A stretch of DNA of 38,822 nt from Calothrix sp. MO_167.B42 (GCA_030065255.1 JASJCX010000009.1:1-38822), one strand, 5' to 3'. Counted from the first letter of the stretch, positions 10,101-19,195 are shown. Notes: generated by a model not told the origin, from the sequence alone. Program-made: numbers and translations.

Positions 10101-12571
10101 TGGTCAAAATTACCGCACAAATATGCTGATTCTGAGCCATAACGGTGCAGATTATAGATTAATTCATAGTCAGTTTGCCAAGTATTTGCAGATAATAAAT
10201 CAATGCCAACCATGCAATAATTCTCAGCCGCTTGATAAGCAGCCGAGAGTTTCGCCTTTTTTGCAGCTTGTAAGTTTAAGCGAGCTAGTTGTTGTTTTTC
10301 CCCTGGAGAATAAATACCAGCTTGTCCCAGATTCAATTGATTTACTAGGTCAAAAATCCGTTCTAATTGTTCCTGTTGAGATAATCCTTGTAATAATAAT
10401 TGACCAATTCTCAGATGTGTTGCTTGTTTGTATAGTTCTGGAATTAGAGAATAGGCGGCTTGTTGCACTCGGTCATGTAAAAATTTGTAATTAACAACTA
10501 GGGAAATTTTTTCTCGATTAGTTTGCTGTTCTTGGTCAATATAAAACTTATAAACTTCATCTTTTGGTATTATAAAACCTTCCTGTAATGCTTTCCATAA
10601 ACTAGTAGCGGTTTCCATTTCTGATTGTTGAGAAACTATTGCTAGTGTTTCTAAATCAAATTGATTCCCAATGCAAGCAGCCAATTTCAACAGATTCTGG
10701 GTTGTTTTTGGTAACTTCTGTAACTGCAATGCCATAAATTCCACGACATCATCAGTTAATGCAGTTTCTCTGACTTTGGTAATATTACATTGCCAATAAC
10801 CAGCATCTAAATTAAAGGTAATTAGCCCATCTTCATGTAAAGCCTTAATAAATTGGGTAGTAAAAAATGGATTTCCTTGGGTTTTTTGATAAATTAACTG
10901 CGTTAATGGTTGGGCTACTTCGGCGGTACAAGTTAGGGTATCTGCTACTAACTGATTCAAGCTATTTTGAGTTAATGGTTGTAAAGTTATCGTATTAATT
11001 ACTGCACCAGCTTTATTCGCATTATCCAAAGTTGTCATTAAAGGATGGGCAGGGAAAACTTCATTATCCCGATAGGCACCAATTAATAATAAGTAACCAC
11101 TGTTAGACTCATCCATCAATAATTGTATGAGTTGCAAAGAAGCAGAATCTGCCCATTGTAAATCATCTAAAAATATGACTAAAGGATGTTCTTTGTCTTG
11201 AAAAATTTGAATAAATTTTTGAAATAATAAATTAAAGCGATTTTGGGCTGCACTTCCCGATAATTCTGGTACTGGTGGTTGCTGACCAATAATTCTTGAT
11301 AATTCCGGGATTACTTCCACAATTACTTGGGCACTATCTCCCAATACAGCCATAATTTTCTCTTTCCATGCTTTAATTATCTGGTAATTTTCTGTGCATA
11401 ATTGCTCCATCAAATCCCGGAAAGCTTGGACAAATGCCGAAAAAGGAATATTCCGATTAAATTGGTCGAACTTTCCTTTGAGAAAATATCCTCTTTGTTT
11501 AACTATGGGCTTGTGAACTTCATTCACCACCGTCGTTTTGCCAATTCCCGACAATCCAGCAACTAAGATTAATTCATTATTCCCTTGGGAAACCCTCTCA
11601 AATGCTGCGAGTAATTCCTCAACTTCCTTCTGTCTACCGTATAATTTTTCGGGAATAATAAATCTATCACAAATATCCCGTTGACCAATGGGAAAATTTT
11701 CCACCTTTCCCGTTTCTTTAATTTGATCTAAACATTTTTCTAAATCATTCTTTAAACCCAATGCACTTTGATATCTATCTTCGGCATTTTTTGCCATTAA
11801 TTTGATGATAATCTCACAAATCACCGATGGAATTCCTTGATGATTAATCACCTCTGGCTGTTTAGCAATATGACAATGGAGCAACTCCATGGGATCGTTA
11901 GAAATAAATGGTAATTCTCCGGTTAATAATTGATAGAAAGTTACACCTAAAGAATAAAAATCACTGCGGTAGTCAATACCACGATTCATTCTTCCTGTTT
12001 GCTCCGGAGAAATATAAGCCAGAGTTCCTTCTAAAACATGGGGATTTTTAATTGATTGGGTTTCTTTCGGAAGTAGGGAAGCAATACTAAAGTCGATTAA
12101 TTTTATTTGTTTTGTTTCTGGATGAATGAGAATATTGGCGGGTTTAATATCTTTGTGAATTACGCGATTTTGATAGAGACTGTGAAGAATATCCGTCAGC
12201 TGTAGCCCTATAGCCAGAAATTCTCTTATATTGATGGCATGGGCTTGCATATATTCCCGCAGAGAAATACCACCAAAATCTTCCATCACCAGGGCATAAC
12301 TGTTACCATAGGTCTCTAAGTTATAGGTCTGGATAATACCGGGAAGATTTAGAGTTTTAGCGATCGCATACTGGTTGCGAAATTGTAATAATTCGTTAAA
12401 ACTAGGATACTCCTGGTTGAGCAGTTTAATCACCACTGGTTGTTGGTCCCAAGAGCGAACAGCGCGGTAAACTACTGTTCTCGAACCAGCATATAGTTGT
12501 TCTGTCAAACTATACCCGGTAATTTTTCCACTTGTGCCAACAACCATATTACTAAATCCCCTTATTTGCAT
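7109..12571 (-). CDS. Giant Ser/Thr kinase-AAA ATPase-GAF-histidine kinase hybrid
   Basis: An 1820-residue multidomain signalling protein. A Ser/Thr kinase domain spans about residues 18-280: Lys49 in VVIKL, H139-KD-141 with IKPANIL, D160 in IDFS (Ser replaces the usual Gly) and SPE189-190. A STAND-like ATPase follows, with Walker A GLSGIGKTT at 339-347 and Walker B VIFLDDLQWAD; then a long alpha-helical TPR-like region (about 700-1330). Next come a GAF domain (about 1370-1525) and a histidine kinase whose H box AGVAHEMNNPLG puts the phospho-His at 1563, with N box near 1706, DNGKGMG near 1751 and GKGTGLGL near 1776. There is no receiver domain and no membrane segment. It resembles the HstK-type kinases of heterocystous cyanobacteria. 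Met9 is an alternative start. No partner regulator lies nearby. Confidence 0.92.
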   Translation of the reverse strand: MQIRGFSNMVVGTSGKITGYSLTEQLYAGSRTVVYRAVRSWDQQPVVIKLLNQEYPSFNELLQFRNQYAIAKTLNLPGIIQTYNLETYGNSYALVMEDFGGISLREYMQAHAINIREFLAIGLQLTDILHSLYQNRVIHKDIKPANILIHPETKQIKLIDFSIASLLPKETQSIKNPHVLEGTLAYISPEQTGRMNRGIDYRSDFYSLGVTFYQLLTGELPFISNDPMELLHCHIAKQPEVINHQGIPSVICEIIIKLMAKNAEDRYQSALGLKNDLEKCLDQIKETGKVENFPIGQRDICDRFIIPEKLYGRQKEVEELLAAFERVSQGNNELILVAGLSGIGKTTVVNEVHKPIVKQRGYFLKGKFDQFNRNIPFSAFVQAFRDLMEQLCTENYQIIKAWKEKIMAVLGDSAQVIVEVIPELSRIIGQQPPVPELSGSAAQNRFNLLFQKFIQIFQDKEHPLVIFLDDLQWADSASLQLIQLLMDESNSGYLLLIGAYRDNEVFPAHPLMTTLDNANKAGAVINTITLQPLTQNSLNQLVADTLTCTAEVAQPLTQLIYQKTQGNPFFTTQFIKALHEDGLITFNLDAGYWQCNITKVRETALTDDVVEFMALQLQKLPKTTQNLLKLAACIGNQFDLETLAIVSQQSEMETATSLWKALQEGFIIPKDEVYKFYIDQEQQTNREKISLVVNYKFLHDRVQQAAYSLIPELYKQATHLRIGQLLLQGLSQQEQLERIFDLVNQLNLGQAGIYSPGEKQQLARLNLQAAKKAKLSAAYQAAENYCMVGIDLLSANTWQTDYELIYNLHRYGSESAYLCGNFDQAQALYQAALTNAQTPLDKAVIYRVQVTQYQLQGRNAEAMAIIGQSLQLLGWEMPREQELIQTGLDEEIAKVNKFLEQQTVESILDLPKMADDSIAEMLRILQILFYAAWLDGQPILALLAIGKVTTLSLEYGNSDMSPFGYAGYGLIANIMLKKFTMAYQFGDMAVQLCEQFDNADVRGMTNFLFAADVHSWSRPIAQADIYYENAYRYGMEAGNWLTVGFMMMLSGSDRLTYGKNLNELYTIAQNHGDFLRQIKSLENLDALIAGVIQPIRHLLGLTKNFFTFDDDSFSESEYLQKYANTPYHLVWLYSVKIRHAYLFENQAAYPNLIPQLSIIENTVATHTKVPSSVFYVALMHLSLAEIAQEETERQLHLAALIPLEEKLNNWQTACPENVLHKCLIIQAEKARLNGQKTEAIDLYEQAIAAAKAHNYGYEAALANELAAKFYLNWNKEKVAAGYMQEAYYCYAKWGAKAKTNDLEERYPQLLKPILQEQQSNLNTLEHIATITHSSISQSIHNSVSGTSSSSISNLLDLTSAFKAVQAISKSIKLDELITNLTKIILENSGAEKSALILPQEDNTWQVRVINLLNQGDKQVDEVQSHLMSEPIDTCTHIPKQIINYVKNTWETVVINNCRTDISGLISEYMLKYKPKSVLCIPIINQGKLLAILYLENQITCRVFTPERLQVINVLSSQVTISLENAQLYQKSQQALQDLQQAQLQIVQNEKMSALGNLVAGVAHEMNNPLGFISATLKQTKPSLADITEHLQLYQETFPEADEEIIDHAESIDLDYTLEDLPKMIDSMVIACDRLKNISTSLRTFSRADKDYKVQFNIHEGLDSTILILKHRLKANESRPAIEVVTNYGDLPKIECFPGQLNQVFMNILANAIDALDDSNRGRSFEEIQANPNRIKITTLVENSNVKILIADNGKGMGEEVKNKIFDHLFTTKAVGKGTGLGLAIAKQIIEEKHGGQLSCNSVIGKGTEFAIALPVVSEKA

Positions 12572-13171
12572 TATGGATTTAGTTTTCCCAAATTATTGAG
12601 AAAATATAAGATTTATCGCAACTGTAACAATCAGAATTATTCTAGATAGGCTGTATCTGTCATAAAGTTTATTGCAGACACACTTGCTACTAATATTTTC
12701 CCATGATTTGCCTGATTTTTTTACCGAAGATGAAAAGGATACAAGCCCTTAAACTTACAGCACTTCTCAGTTGAATTAAGTACAAAACTACATAGTAAAA
12801 ATCATGCTAGAATCGGTATAAATGCCAATATAAATGTACTTCATAAAAATGAGATATGCTGTATTCGTGGAAAAATTAGAAATAATTGTGCCCGAATGCA
12901 TAAGCATTAATGTGCAATCATTCATAATTTCAAGCCCCTGACTTCAGTCCTTGTCATTACCAACATATTGAACACCATCAAATCGTTACAACCTTTATCC
13001 CGCCTGGGATTGAAAATCCCACCTCTCATAGCACCAAACTAGACAAGCATTCTAGTCTACTTAAGTAGACTTTGTTTATGAGCCTGGGAATTAATTCCCT
13101 CCAGGTCAATCTTTTTAGACAGACTTTTTGCTAATATCTAAAGACAAGATCGCTGAAAAACGAATTTAAGT
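12572..13171. other. 600-base gene-free region before leuC
   Basis: AT-rich and without a convincing gene. The half near leuC holds repeat-like palindromes: an 18-bp perfect palindrome AGTCTACTTAAGTAGACT at 13054-13071, flanked by two GCCTGGGA-type motifs (13012-13032 and 13082-13105). The divergent promoters of the kinase gene and leuC must lie here, but I could not fix them. No leader peptide rich in Leu codons was recognised before leuC. Confidence 0.6.
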
Positions 13172-14578
13172 ATGAGCAAAGGCACGCTGTTTGATAAAGT
13201 TTGGGATTTACATACTGTTGGTACACTTCCTTCAGGACAAACGCAACTATTCATCGGATTACATCTGATTCATGAGGTAACTAGTCCCCAAGCCTTTGCA
13301 ATGCTGCAAGAACGTGGTCTGGGGGTATTATTCCCAGAGCGTACCGTAGCTACCGTGGATCATATTGTGCCCACAACTAATCAAGCTCGCCCCTTTGCTG
13401 ATACCTTGGCAGAAGAAATGATGCAGGCACTAGAGCAAAGCTGTCAAGAAAATGGTATAACTTTCCACAATATTGGTTCTGGAAACCAAGGTATTGTCCA
13501 TGTCATCGCTCCAGAACAGGGACTAACCCAACCAGGAATGACCATTGCTTGTGGTGATAGTCACACCTCTACCCACGGGGCATTTGGGGCGATCGCTTTT
13601 GGGATTGGTACCAGTCAAGTCCGGGATGTTCTTGCCTCCCAAACCCTTGCTCTATCTAAGTTAAAGGTTCGCAAAATTGAAGTGAATGGTACCTTACAAC
13701 CAGGGGTTTATGCCAAAGATGTAGTACTCCACATTATCCGTACCCTTGGTGTTAAGGGTGGCGTGGGTTATGCCTATGAATACGCAGGTACGACCTTTGA
13801 GCAAATGACCATGGAAGAGAGGATGACTGTTTGCAATATGGCAATTGAAGGGGGTGCCCGTTGCGGCTACGTCAATCCCGATCGCATCACCTATGAATAC
13901 CTCAAAGGTAGGGATTTTTCTCCCAAAGGTGCAGATTGGGACAAAGCAGTTGCTTGGTGGGAATCCATCCGTAGTAATATTGATGCTGAATATGATGATG
14001 TAGTAGTATTTGATGCTGCGGAAATTCCCCCCACCGTTACCTGGGGAATTACCCCTGGACAAGGGATGGGAGTTGATCAGTTAGTACCCACCCCGGCAGA
14101 ACTCCAGGAAGAAGACCATTTCATTGCTCAAGAAGCTTACAACTACATGGATCTTGCTCCGGGTAAACCTATCCAGGGAACCAAAATTGATGTCTGCTTT
14201 ATTGGTAGCTGTACCAATGGGAGAATCAGTGATTTACGGGAAGCGGCGAAAGTCGCAAAAGGACAACGTGTTGCCCAAGGAGTTAAAGCCTTCGTAGTTC
14301 CTGGTTCCGAACGGGTGAAACAGGAAGCGGAAGCGGAAGGGCTAGATAAAATCTTTGCCGCAGCTGGATTTGAATGGCGCGAGCCGGGATGTTCCATGTG
14401 TTTGGCAATGAATCCCGATAAATTACAAGGTAAGCAAATTAGTGCTTCATCCTCCAACCGTAACTTTAAAGGTAGACAGGGTTCTGCTTCTGGACGTACT
14501 TTACTGATGAGTCCAGCAATGGTTGTAGCTGCGGCTGTTAAAGGAGAAGTTTTTGATGTGCGTCAGCTGTTGAATTAA
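13172..14578 (+). CDS. leuC: 3-isopropylmalate dehydratase large subunit
   Basis: A 468-residue aconitase-superfamily subunit. With LeuD it converts 2-isopropylmalate to 3-isopropylmalate in leucine biosynthesis. Diagnostic blocks are [30 protein letters not shown], and the three [4Fe-4S] ligands in [10 protein letters not shown] and [11 protein letters not shown]. The C-terminal [11 protein letters not shown] and [12 protein letters not shown] complete the family pattern. Length is normal. It is followed by leuD after 180 bases that contain a repeat fragment and a heptamer array, so the two may share a transcript even though they are not tightly packed. Start ATG at 13172 gives the family N-terminus ([12 protein letters not shown]). 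Confidence 0.97.
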   Translation: MSKGTLFDKVWDLHTVGTLPSGQTQLFIGLHLIHEVTSPQAFAMLQERGLGVLFPERTVATVDHIVPTTNQARPFADTLAEEMMQALEQSCQENGITFHNIGSGNQGIVHVIAPEQGLTQPGMTIACGDSHTSTHGAFGAIAFGIGTSQVRDVLASQTLALSKLKVRKIEVNGTLQPGVYAKDVVLHIIRTLGVKGGVGYAYEYAGTTFEQMTMEERMTVCNMAIEGGARCGYVNPDRITYEYLKGRDFSPKGADWDKAVAWWESIRSNIDAEYDDVVVFDAAEIPPTVTWGITPGQGMGVDQLVPTPAELQEEDHFIAQEAYNYMDLAPGKPIQGTKIDVCFIGSCTNGRISDLREAAKVAKGQRVAQGVKAFVVPGSERVKQEAEAEGLDKIFAAAGFEWREPGCSMCLAMNPDKLQGKQISASSSNRNFKGRQGSASGRTLLMSPAMVVAAAVKGEVFDVRQLLN

Positions 14579-14621
14579 GAATAAATAATAAGGCATTGCT
14601 GAATCTAGGTTATGAATTTAT

Positions 14622-14661
14622 CTCACGCTCCAGGCGCAAAGACGCAGAGACAAGGAGTTTA
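14622..14661. repeat. Dispersed repeat fragment CTCACGCTCCAGGCGC
   Basis: CTCACGCTCCAGGCGC followed by GACGCAGAGA and AAGGAGTTT recurs at 29394-29440, where the middle contains an extra CTCCAGACG unit. It lies between leuC and leuD. Nothing in it looks coding. Confidence 0.6.
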
Positions 14662-14703
14662 AGTACATCATTGTCTTAGTTTCATACTTCAAATCAGCAA
14701 TGC

Positions 14704-14749
14704 CCAAAATCTAAAATCTAAAATCTAAAATCTAAAATCTAAAATCCAA
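14704..14749 (+). repeat. TCYAAAA heptamer array before leuD
   Basis: Six tandem TCTAAAA/TCCAAAA units end nine bases before the ATG of leuD. The sequence between (GATTCCCC) offers no purine-rich ribosome binding site. Confidence 0.85.
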
Positions 14750-14758
14750 AGATTCCCC

Positions 14759-15352
14759 ATGAATAGTGAAGTTAAGGCTGTTTCCGGACGAGGTATTCCC
14801 CTAGTAGGTAACGACATTGATACTGATCGCATTATTCCCGCTCGTTTTTTGCGCTGTGTTACCTTTGATGGCTTAGGAGAAAATGCCTTTGCTGATGATA
14901 GAACAGCATTAGCAGGTAAGCATCCCTTCGATCAACCCCAATATCAAGGTGCCAAAATTTTAGTGGTTAACCGCAACTTTGGCTGTGGCTCCTCCAGGGA
15001 ACACGCACCCCAAGCGATCGCTAAATGGGGAATTCAAGCATTAATTGGCGAAAGCTTTGCCGAAATATTTTTTGGCAACTGTGTGGCGATCGGTATTCCG
15101 TGCCTTACTGCGGATACCGGAACTGTCAAGAGATTGCAAGAAATTGTTACAGATAATCCCCAGGTAGCCATGACAGTTAATTTGCAAACCATGCAAGTTA
15201 CTTGTGGAGACTTTGTTGCTGCTATTTTTATGGGCGAAGGGGCAAAGAATATGTTTGTTTCTGGTACTTGGGACGCTTGTGGTCAGTTGGTATCCCATGG
15301 CGAGCAAATTAAGGCAACTGCTGGGAAATTACCATACTTAAGTTGGAGTTAG
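14759..15352 (+). CDS. leuD: 3-isopropylmalate dehydratase small subunit
   Basis: A 197-residue swivelling-domain partner of LeuC. Family motifs are [15 protein letters not shown] near the N-terminus and [20 protein letters not shown], with [21 protein letters not shown] after it. The small subunit contributes substrate recognition, while the iron-sulfur cluster sits in LeuC. Length is normal. The ATG at 14759 is preceded by a heptamer array rather than a Shine-Dalgarno sequence. Adjacent to leuC in the same direction, as in most bacteria. Confidence 0.96.
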   Translation: MNSEVKAVSGRGIPLVGNDIDTDRIIPARFLRCVTFDGLGENAFADDRTALAGKHPFDQPQYQGAKILVVNRNFGCGSSREHAPQAIAKWGIQALIGESFAEIFFGNCVAIGIPCLTADTGTVKRLQEIVTDNPQVAMTVNLQTMQVTCGDFVAAIFMGEGAKNMFVSGTWDACGQLVSHGEQIKATAGKLPYLSWS

Positions 15353-15362
15353 GACGTTTTTG

Positions 15363-15518
15363 ATGTTGGCAATTGACACTAGTCCTATAAATCCTGGTAG
15401 TTACGGATTATCTCAAATCAGCGAAGGTACATTAGTTAGCCAAGCAACCTATTATCGAGTTTGTCTTAGAAGTGGTCACTTAAACGTGCGTGCGGGGGCA
15501 GGAACAGATAAAAAATAA
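15363..15518 (+). pseudogene. Short SH3-like remnant after leuD
   Basis: A 51-codon ORF that starts 11 bases after the leuD stop. Its C-terminal half reads YYRVCLRSGHLNVRAGAGT, which matches the opening of a bacterial SH3 domain (consensus LNVRSGPGT). It then stops at once, so about two thirds of a normal SH3 domain is missing, and there is no signal peptide. I read it as the leftover of a secreted SH3 protein that was truncated. A genuine tiny protein cotranscribed with leuD cannot be excluded. Confidence 0.45.
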
Positions 15519-15564
15519 TCTTATACAAATATTCAATTTATAGCGATGTAGTTATATAGTTAGA

Positions 15565-16947
15565 ATGAAACTATGTCTAGTATATACACTGATGACAAAA
15601 GTGGAACAACCTGATAATAGCCAATTAATACACAGTCAACTCTCTGATTGTTTAGAGCAGTTGTCTATTATTTGCCAAAATCAAGATTCCCAACAAGAAT
15701 TGACTTGTCTGAGTCAAATTGCATCGCTCTACGAACAACTTTTCCAATTTTCCCATGCTTTGGATTACTATCAACAACTTTTTGCCCTAGCTTGGCAAAT
15801 TAACGATCCAGAATGGCAGGAAATAGCCCTCTATAATACAGGTAATTGCTATCTACATCTAAGCTTAAGTAATGAGTCTATTCACTTTTTTACCCAATTA
15901 TTGGCATTAACTCGTAAAACAGGTAATCGAGTGATGCAAGTTGCTGCTATGTGGGGTTTGGGAACTAACTATTATAATTTAGGAAGATATCACCAAGCAA
16001 TTGAATATTTCCAAAATCAATTGGCAATTAGTTGTGAGATAAATGAATGTAGCTGGCAACAAAATGCTCTCACAGCATTGGGAAATACTTATCAACTTTT
16101 AGGGCAGTATGAACAAGCAATTAATTATACTCAACAAGCTTTAAAAGTAGCTTTGACATTAAGTGATATTAAAATTCAAAGTATCTCCCTAGGCAATCTC
16201 GGTAATCTTTATCTGCAATTAGAAAACTGGGAGCAATCCTGGGAAATTTATTCCCAATCCCTGGCAATTGCTCAAAAAATAGATGATAAAAATCTCTTAA
16301 TGATTAGCTATTATAATTTGGGCAAAGTATACAAATATAAAGGTGAATACCAACAAGCAGAAAATTACTTTACAAAAGCCCTAGAGATTTCTCAATATAT
16401 GGATGAGAAACAAGTACGTCCTAGTATTTTGCAGAGTTTAAGTGATGTTTATTTCCATGGCGAATCCATTGAACAGGCAATTGATTGTAGTACAGTTTCC
16501 TTGGAGATTAGTCGTCAAGTTAACAATCAATTTGGTGAAGCTGCTGCTTTATCCAGAATTGCCACTATTTATAAATGTACTGGAAAATATGAACAGGCTT
16601 TAATATATTATCAAAAAGCTTTAATAATTGTTCAAGAGATTGAAGTTAAACCTAGTCAGCAACAAGTATTTTTTAATATTGGGGAAGTTTATTATTTAAA
16701 GCAACAATATTTTTCAGCGATGGAGTCTTTTCGCTCTGCCCTCATCCTAGCTGAAGAGGTAAATCAGGCTGACAAACAAGCAGCATCAGCCCTAGGAGTC
16801 GCAGCCAGTTTTCATAAATTAAACTGTTATACAGATGCGATTTCCTATTATAATCAGGCATACAATCTTTACATCATGTTAGGGAATAATAATCAAGCCC
16901 AACAGATGTGGAATACTATACAAAAACTGGCATTCTTGCAAGATTAA
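15565..16947 (+). CDS. Tetratricopeptide repeat protein
   Basis: A 460-residue protein made almost wholly of TPR units, about nine or ten, at roughly 40-residue spacing. Examples are GLGTNYYNLGRYHQAIEYF, ALGNTYQLLGQYEQAINY, NLGKVYKYKGEYQQAENYF and RIATIYKCTGKYEQALIYY. The spacing is like that of LGN/Rapsyn-type or CHAT-associated TPR proteins. No catalytic domain, signal peptide or membrane segment is visible, so it is probably a soluble protein-interaction scaffold. ATG at 15565 is used; Met10 is an alternative. The partner is unknown and its neighbours give no hint. Confidence 0.85.
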   Translation: MKLCLVYTLMTKVEQPDNSQLIHSQLSDCLEQLSIICQNQDSQQELTCLSQIASLYEQLFQFSHALDYYQQLFALAWQINDPEWQEIALYNTGNCYLHLSLSNESIHFFTQLLALTRKTGNRVMQVAAMWGLGTNYYNLGRYHQAIEYFQNQLAISCEINECSWQQNALTALGNTYQLLGQYEQAINYTQQALKVALTLSDIKIQSISLGNLGNLYLQLENWEQSWEIYSQSLAIAQKIDDKNLLMISYYNLGKVYKYKGEYQQAENYFTKALEISQYMDEKQVRPSILQSLSDVYFHGESIEQAIDCSTVSLEISRQVNNQFGEAAALSRIATIYKCTGKYEQALIYYQKALIIVQEIEVKPSQQQVFFNIGEVYYLKQQYFSAMESFRSALILAEEVNQADKQAASALGVAASFHKLNCYTDAISYYNQAYNLYIMLGNNNQAQQMWNTIQKLAFLQD

Positions 16948-16969
16948 TTAAATCTTAGCCATTTCATCC

Positions 16970-17380
16970 CTATTTAATGAGTCGATCGCTGATTTGTTTG
17001 AGGGAGTTTCGCGTATCAACAGGACCCCGTGGCAGTGGTAGCTCTGTATTTGGCCATCCAGGTAAATAATAGCAAGGACAAACTTCCGGTGGCATTCCTA
17101 AGCTACGTACACTTACAGGCATATTACAGCGAGAACATGGATTCATTTCCCAACCCGGCGATAGAAGTTCGGCAATGGTTTGATGAGTACCTTCTAAATA
17201 ACAATCACCTGTTGCTGGTGAAATAATTTGTTGCCAGCACTGTTCAAACTCATCACTATAGCGATTACCAGCGATTACTGTTCGCGGTAACAACACAATA
17301 TTGCCCCGAGCAATGATTACACTTTTGCCCAATTGGAACCAGTGGGCAAGATATTCTTTTACTTCTTGTTTATTAGCCAT
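16970..17380 (-). CDS. Unrecognised protein with Cys clusters
   Basis: A 136-residue soluble protein that I do not recognise by name. The N-terminal half (MANKQEVKEYLAHWFQLGK, then VLLPRTVIAGNRYSDEFEQCWQ) looks like a compact alpha/beta domain. The C-terminal half has CSRCNMPVSV and later VCPCYY, an arrangement of four cysteines that could bind zinc or a metal cluster. It ends in a Pro-rich tail. The ATG at 17380 was preferred to the one 39 bases upstream because the extra residues (MFKIHGKKYRISI) look unrelated to the domain. It lies upstream of nothing obvious and points the same way as cobU, 105 bases away. Confidence 0.6.
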   Translation of the reverse strand: MANKQEVKEYLAHWFQLGKSVIIARGNIVLLPRTVIAGNRYSDEFEQCWQQIISPATGDCYLEGTHQTIAELLSPGWEMNPCSRCNMPVSVRSLGMPPEVCPCYYLPGWPNTELPLPRGPVDTRNSLKQISDRLIK

Positions 17381-17484
17381 AATACTAATTCTATATTTTT
17401 TACCATGGATTTTAAACAATAAATTTAGAATAAAAAATTAAGAGTCATAAACAATTAAATAACTTTAATTACTGTTAAGTTAGA

Positions 17485-18039
17485 TTAGGAATTATTGCTA
17501 ATATTTGGTAATGGAGAGCCTAGTTGGGAAAGATTAAGAACATATCCCCCTGTCACCAAATAAACAGTATCAGATATGGAGCTTAATTGGCGGATTAAAC
17601 CACCAAGGCGATCGCGGAAAGTTCGACCGACGGGATAAGCTGGTACTACACCCCAGCCAGTTTCTTCGGCGACAAAAATCATTTGTGCACTCACTAGTTC
17701 TACGGTTGACAAAAAATCTTGGACAGTGTTTAACCAAGTAGTTTCATCTAGAGCGAGGTAATTTGCGACCCAAGTACCTAAAGAATCTACTAATATACAA
17801 CTACTAGGTTGAGCATCTGCCAAGGTGTGGGATAATTCACAGGGAACCTCCAGAGTTGACCAATGTGCTGGGCGGCGCTGTTGGTGTTGTTGAATCCGTT
17901 GTTGCCATTCTTTATCGCTAGAATCGTGGTTAGCTGTAGCTATATATACTACTGACCTTTGCGATTCCCTAGCTAAGGTTTCTGCCCATTCACTTTTCCC
18001 AGAACGGGCTGGTCCAGTCACTAGAATGATATGACTCAA
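17485..18039 (-). CDS. cobU: Adenosylcobinamide kinase / adenosylcobinamide-phosphate guanylyltransferase
   Basis: Bifunctional enzyme of cobalamin nucleotide-loop assembly: it phosphorylates adenosylcobinamide and then transfers GMP. The Walker A motif VTGPARSGKSEWAE lies at the extreme N-terminus, as in the family. CILVDSLGTWVANYL is the second conserved block and FVAEETGWGVVPAYPVGRTFRDRLGG the third, ending in VTGGYVLNL. With the TTG start at 18039 the protein is 184 residues, the usual CobU length, and begins MSHIILVTGPARSGKS. An in-frame start at 18132 would add 31 residues before the P-loop, which the family lacks. No cobalamin riboswitch was found upstream. The corrinoid genes are otherwise absent here. 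Confidence 0.92.
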   Translation of the reverse strand: MSHIILVTGPARSGKSEWAETLARESQRSVVYIATANHDSSDKEWQQRIQQHQQRRPAHWSTLEVPCELSHTLADAQPSSCILVDSLGTWVANYLALDETTWLNTVQDFLSTVELVSAQMIFVAEETGWGVVPAYPVGRTFRDRLGGLIRQLSSISDTVYLVTGGYVLNLSQLGSPLPNISNNS

Positions 18040-18402
18040 AATTCTGACCTCAATGTAATGTATAGTTTTTTGGTGAGTTAGCAGTTGATTACTATATTTT
18101 TCGTTCTTTAGAGGTACGGTTTTTACCCCCAAATATTATTTAATAGATAAATAATAGATAAAATTAAGCACCAATAGCACAATCAACATCAGGGTTACTT
18201 ATTTCATCATGGGATAAAAAATACTCTTACCTCTCTTCCGTAAAGTCTCCCATAGGAGTAAACTAGGTTGCGGTGAACACAGAGGGGATTTACCCTCCGT
18301 TGTAGTAAGTGCCCATGGCATCTACATCTTGCATCATTCATCCTGTAGTTATTAGTGCATTTTTAAACACAATCAGGTCATGCAAACTGTGGGTATATTT
18401 TT
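18040..18402. other. 363-base intergenic region between divergent genes
   Basis: It separates cobU (minus) from the unknown at 18403 (plus). It contains an AT-rich stretch around 18130-18170 and a short inverted repeat, GAGGGGATTTACCCTCC, near 18281-18297. I see no gene, heptamer array, or riboswitch-like structure. Confidence 0.5.
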
Positions 18403-19170
18403 ATGAAAGTAAGCTTAAAACGCATTGAAGCAACTTTACATGATTTAGGACGTAGCACTGTTTCCACTTCCGAAAATAGTAGTAACTCCAATGGTTCTGT
18501 ATCTTTTCGGATTAGTGTTGGGGCGCAATCAATGGACCCATCAACCTCCCAAACATCGACAGAGAAGGAAGACAACCCATCTGCCGAAGAGGATTTCTTT
18601 CATCAGCATATTTCCGTACAGACGTTTCCCACCCAAGCAGATGGGGAGCAATTTCCCCATCTACCCAAGTTTAAAACTCCTAGTTTTAGTAATCATCGCC
18701 ATGCGGCGAACCCTGCCTTAGCCATGAATTTGTTACAAGATATTCAGGCAGATGTTGCCAAGTGGCAGAAAGAACTAAAAACCATTGTCCGGCAAATTCA
18801 GGATATTTACTTAGAAGGGCCAATTGTCAATGGTTGGCTAGAATCCCACCAAAAGCAAGAAACTAGGGGAACGGCAACGTTACGCCATGCAGAAGTTGAC
18901 AGTCTGATGGACTATGTGGAAGATATTTGTGCTGCTAATGAAGGGAAGTCAGATCGATTGTCCCGTGCTGGCTATCGTTTGTGTGCTTTAGATTCCCGTG
19001 GTAAAGTGTGGTCCCGTCCTTGCCCGGCGGAGCAAGTACCTAGTGTGAGTATGGCGATTGCTCGTTATCAAAAGTTACGTCAAATATTGGGCCGCAAACA
19101 ATATTTAGAAACCCGTCTCAACCACCTAGCTGAAACTCTAGTGGCTTTATACGGCCATCTCCAAGAGTGA
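18403..19170 (+). CDS. Unrecognised protein, disordered N-terminus and helical C-terminus
   Basis: A 255-residue protein that I do not recognise. Residues 1-105 are rich in Ser, Thr, Pro, Glu and Asn and look disordered. Residues 108-255 look folded and mostly helical: NLLQDIQADVAKWQKELK, then QIQDIYLEGPIVNGWLES, LMDYVEDICAAN and a C-terminal helix with LGRKQYLETRLNHLAETLVALYGHL. The block GYRLCALDSRGKVWSRPCPAEQVPSVSMAIARYQKLR is compositionally typical of a conserved domain. No signal peptide or membrane helix. The start at 18403 is the only ATG giving the MKVSLKRIEATL opening. It is followed by a GTAATGA heptamer array. Confidence 0.65.
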   Translation: MKVSLKRIEATLHDLGRSTVSTSENSSNSNGSVSFRISVGAQSMDPSTSQTSTEKEDNPSAEEDFFHQHISVQTFPTQADGEQFPHLPKFKTPSFSNHRHAANPALAMNLLQDIQADVAKWQKELKTIVRQIQDIYLEGPIVNGWLESHQKQETRGTATLRHAEVDSLMDYVEDICAANEGKSDRLSRAGYRLCALDSRGKVWSRPCPAEQVPSVSMAIARYQKLRQILGRKQYLETRLNHLAETLVALYGHLQE

Positions 19171-19195
19171 GAGAGTGTGGGGAGTGTGGGGAAGT

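Noticed and set aside
10075-10494. 139-residue plus-strand ORF inside the giant kinase gene
   Set aside because: Lies fully antisense to conserved TPR-like coding sequence; composition unlike a real protein.
12849-12941. Short ORF MRYAVFVEKLE.. resembling the start of a HicB antitoxin
   Set aside because: Only 30 codons, resemblance limited to the first ten residues and no toxin nearby; likely chance in AT-rich DNA.
18040-18200. Cobalamin riboswitch upstream of cobU
   Set aside because: No B12-box-like sequence or suitable structure was seen.
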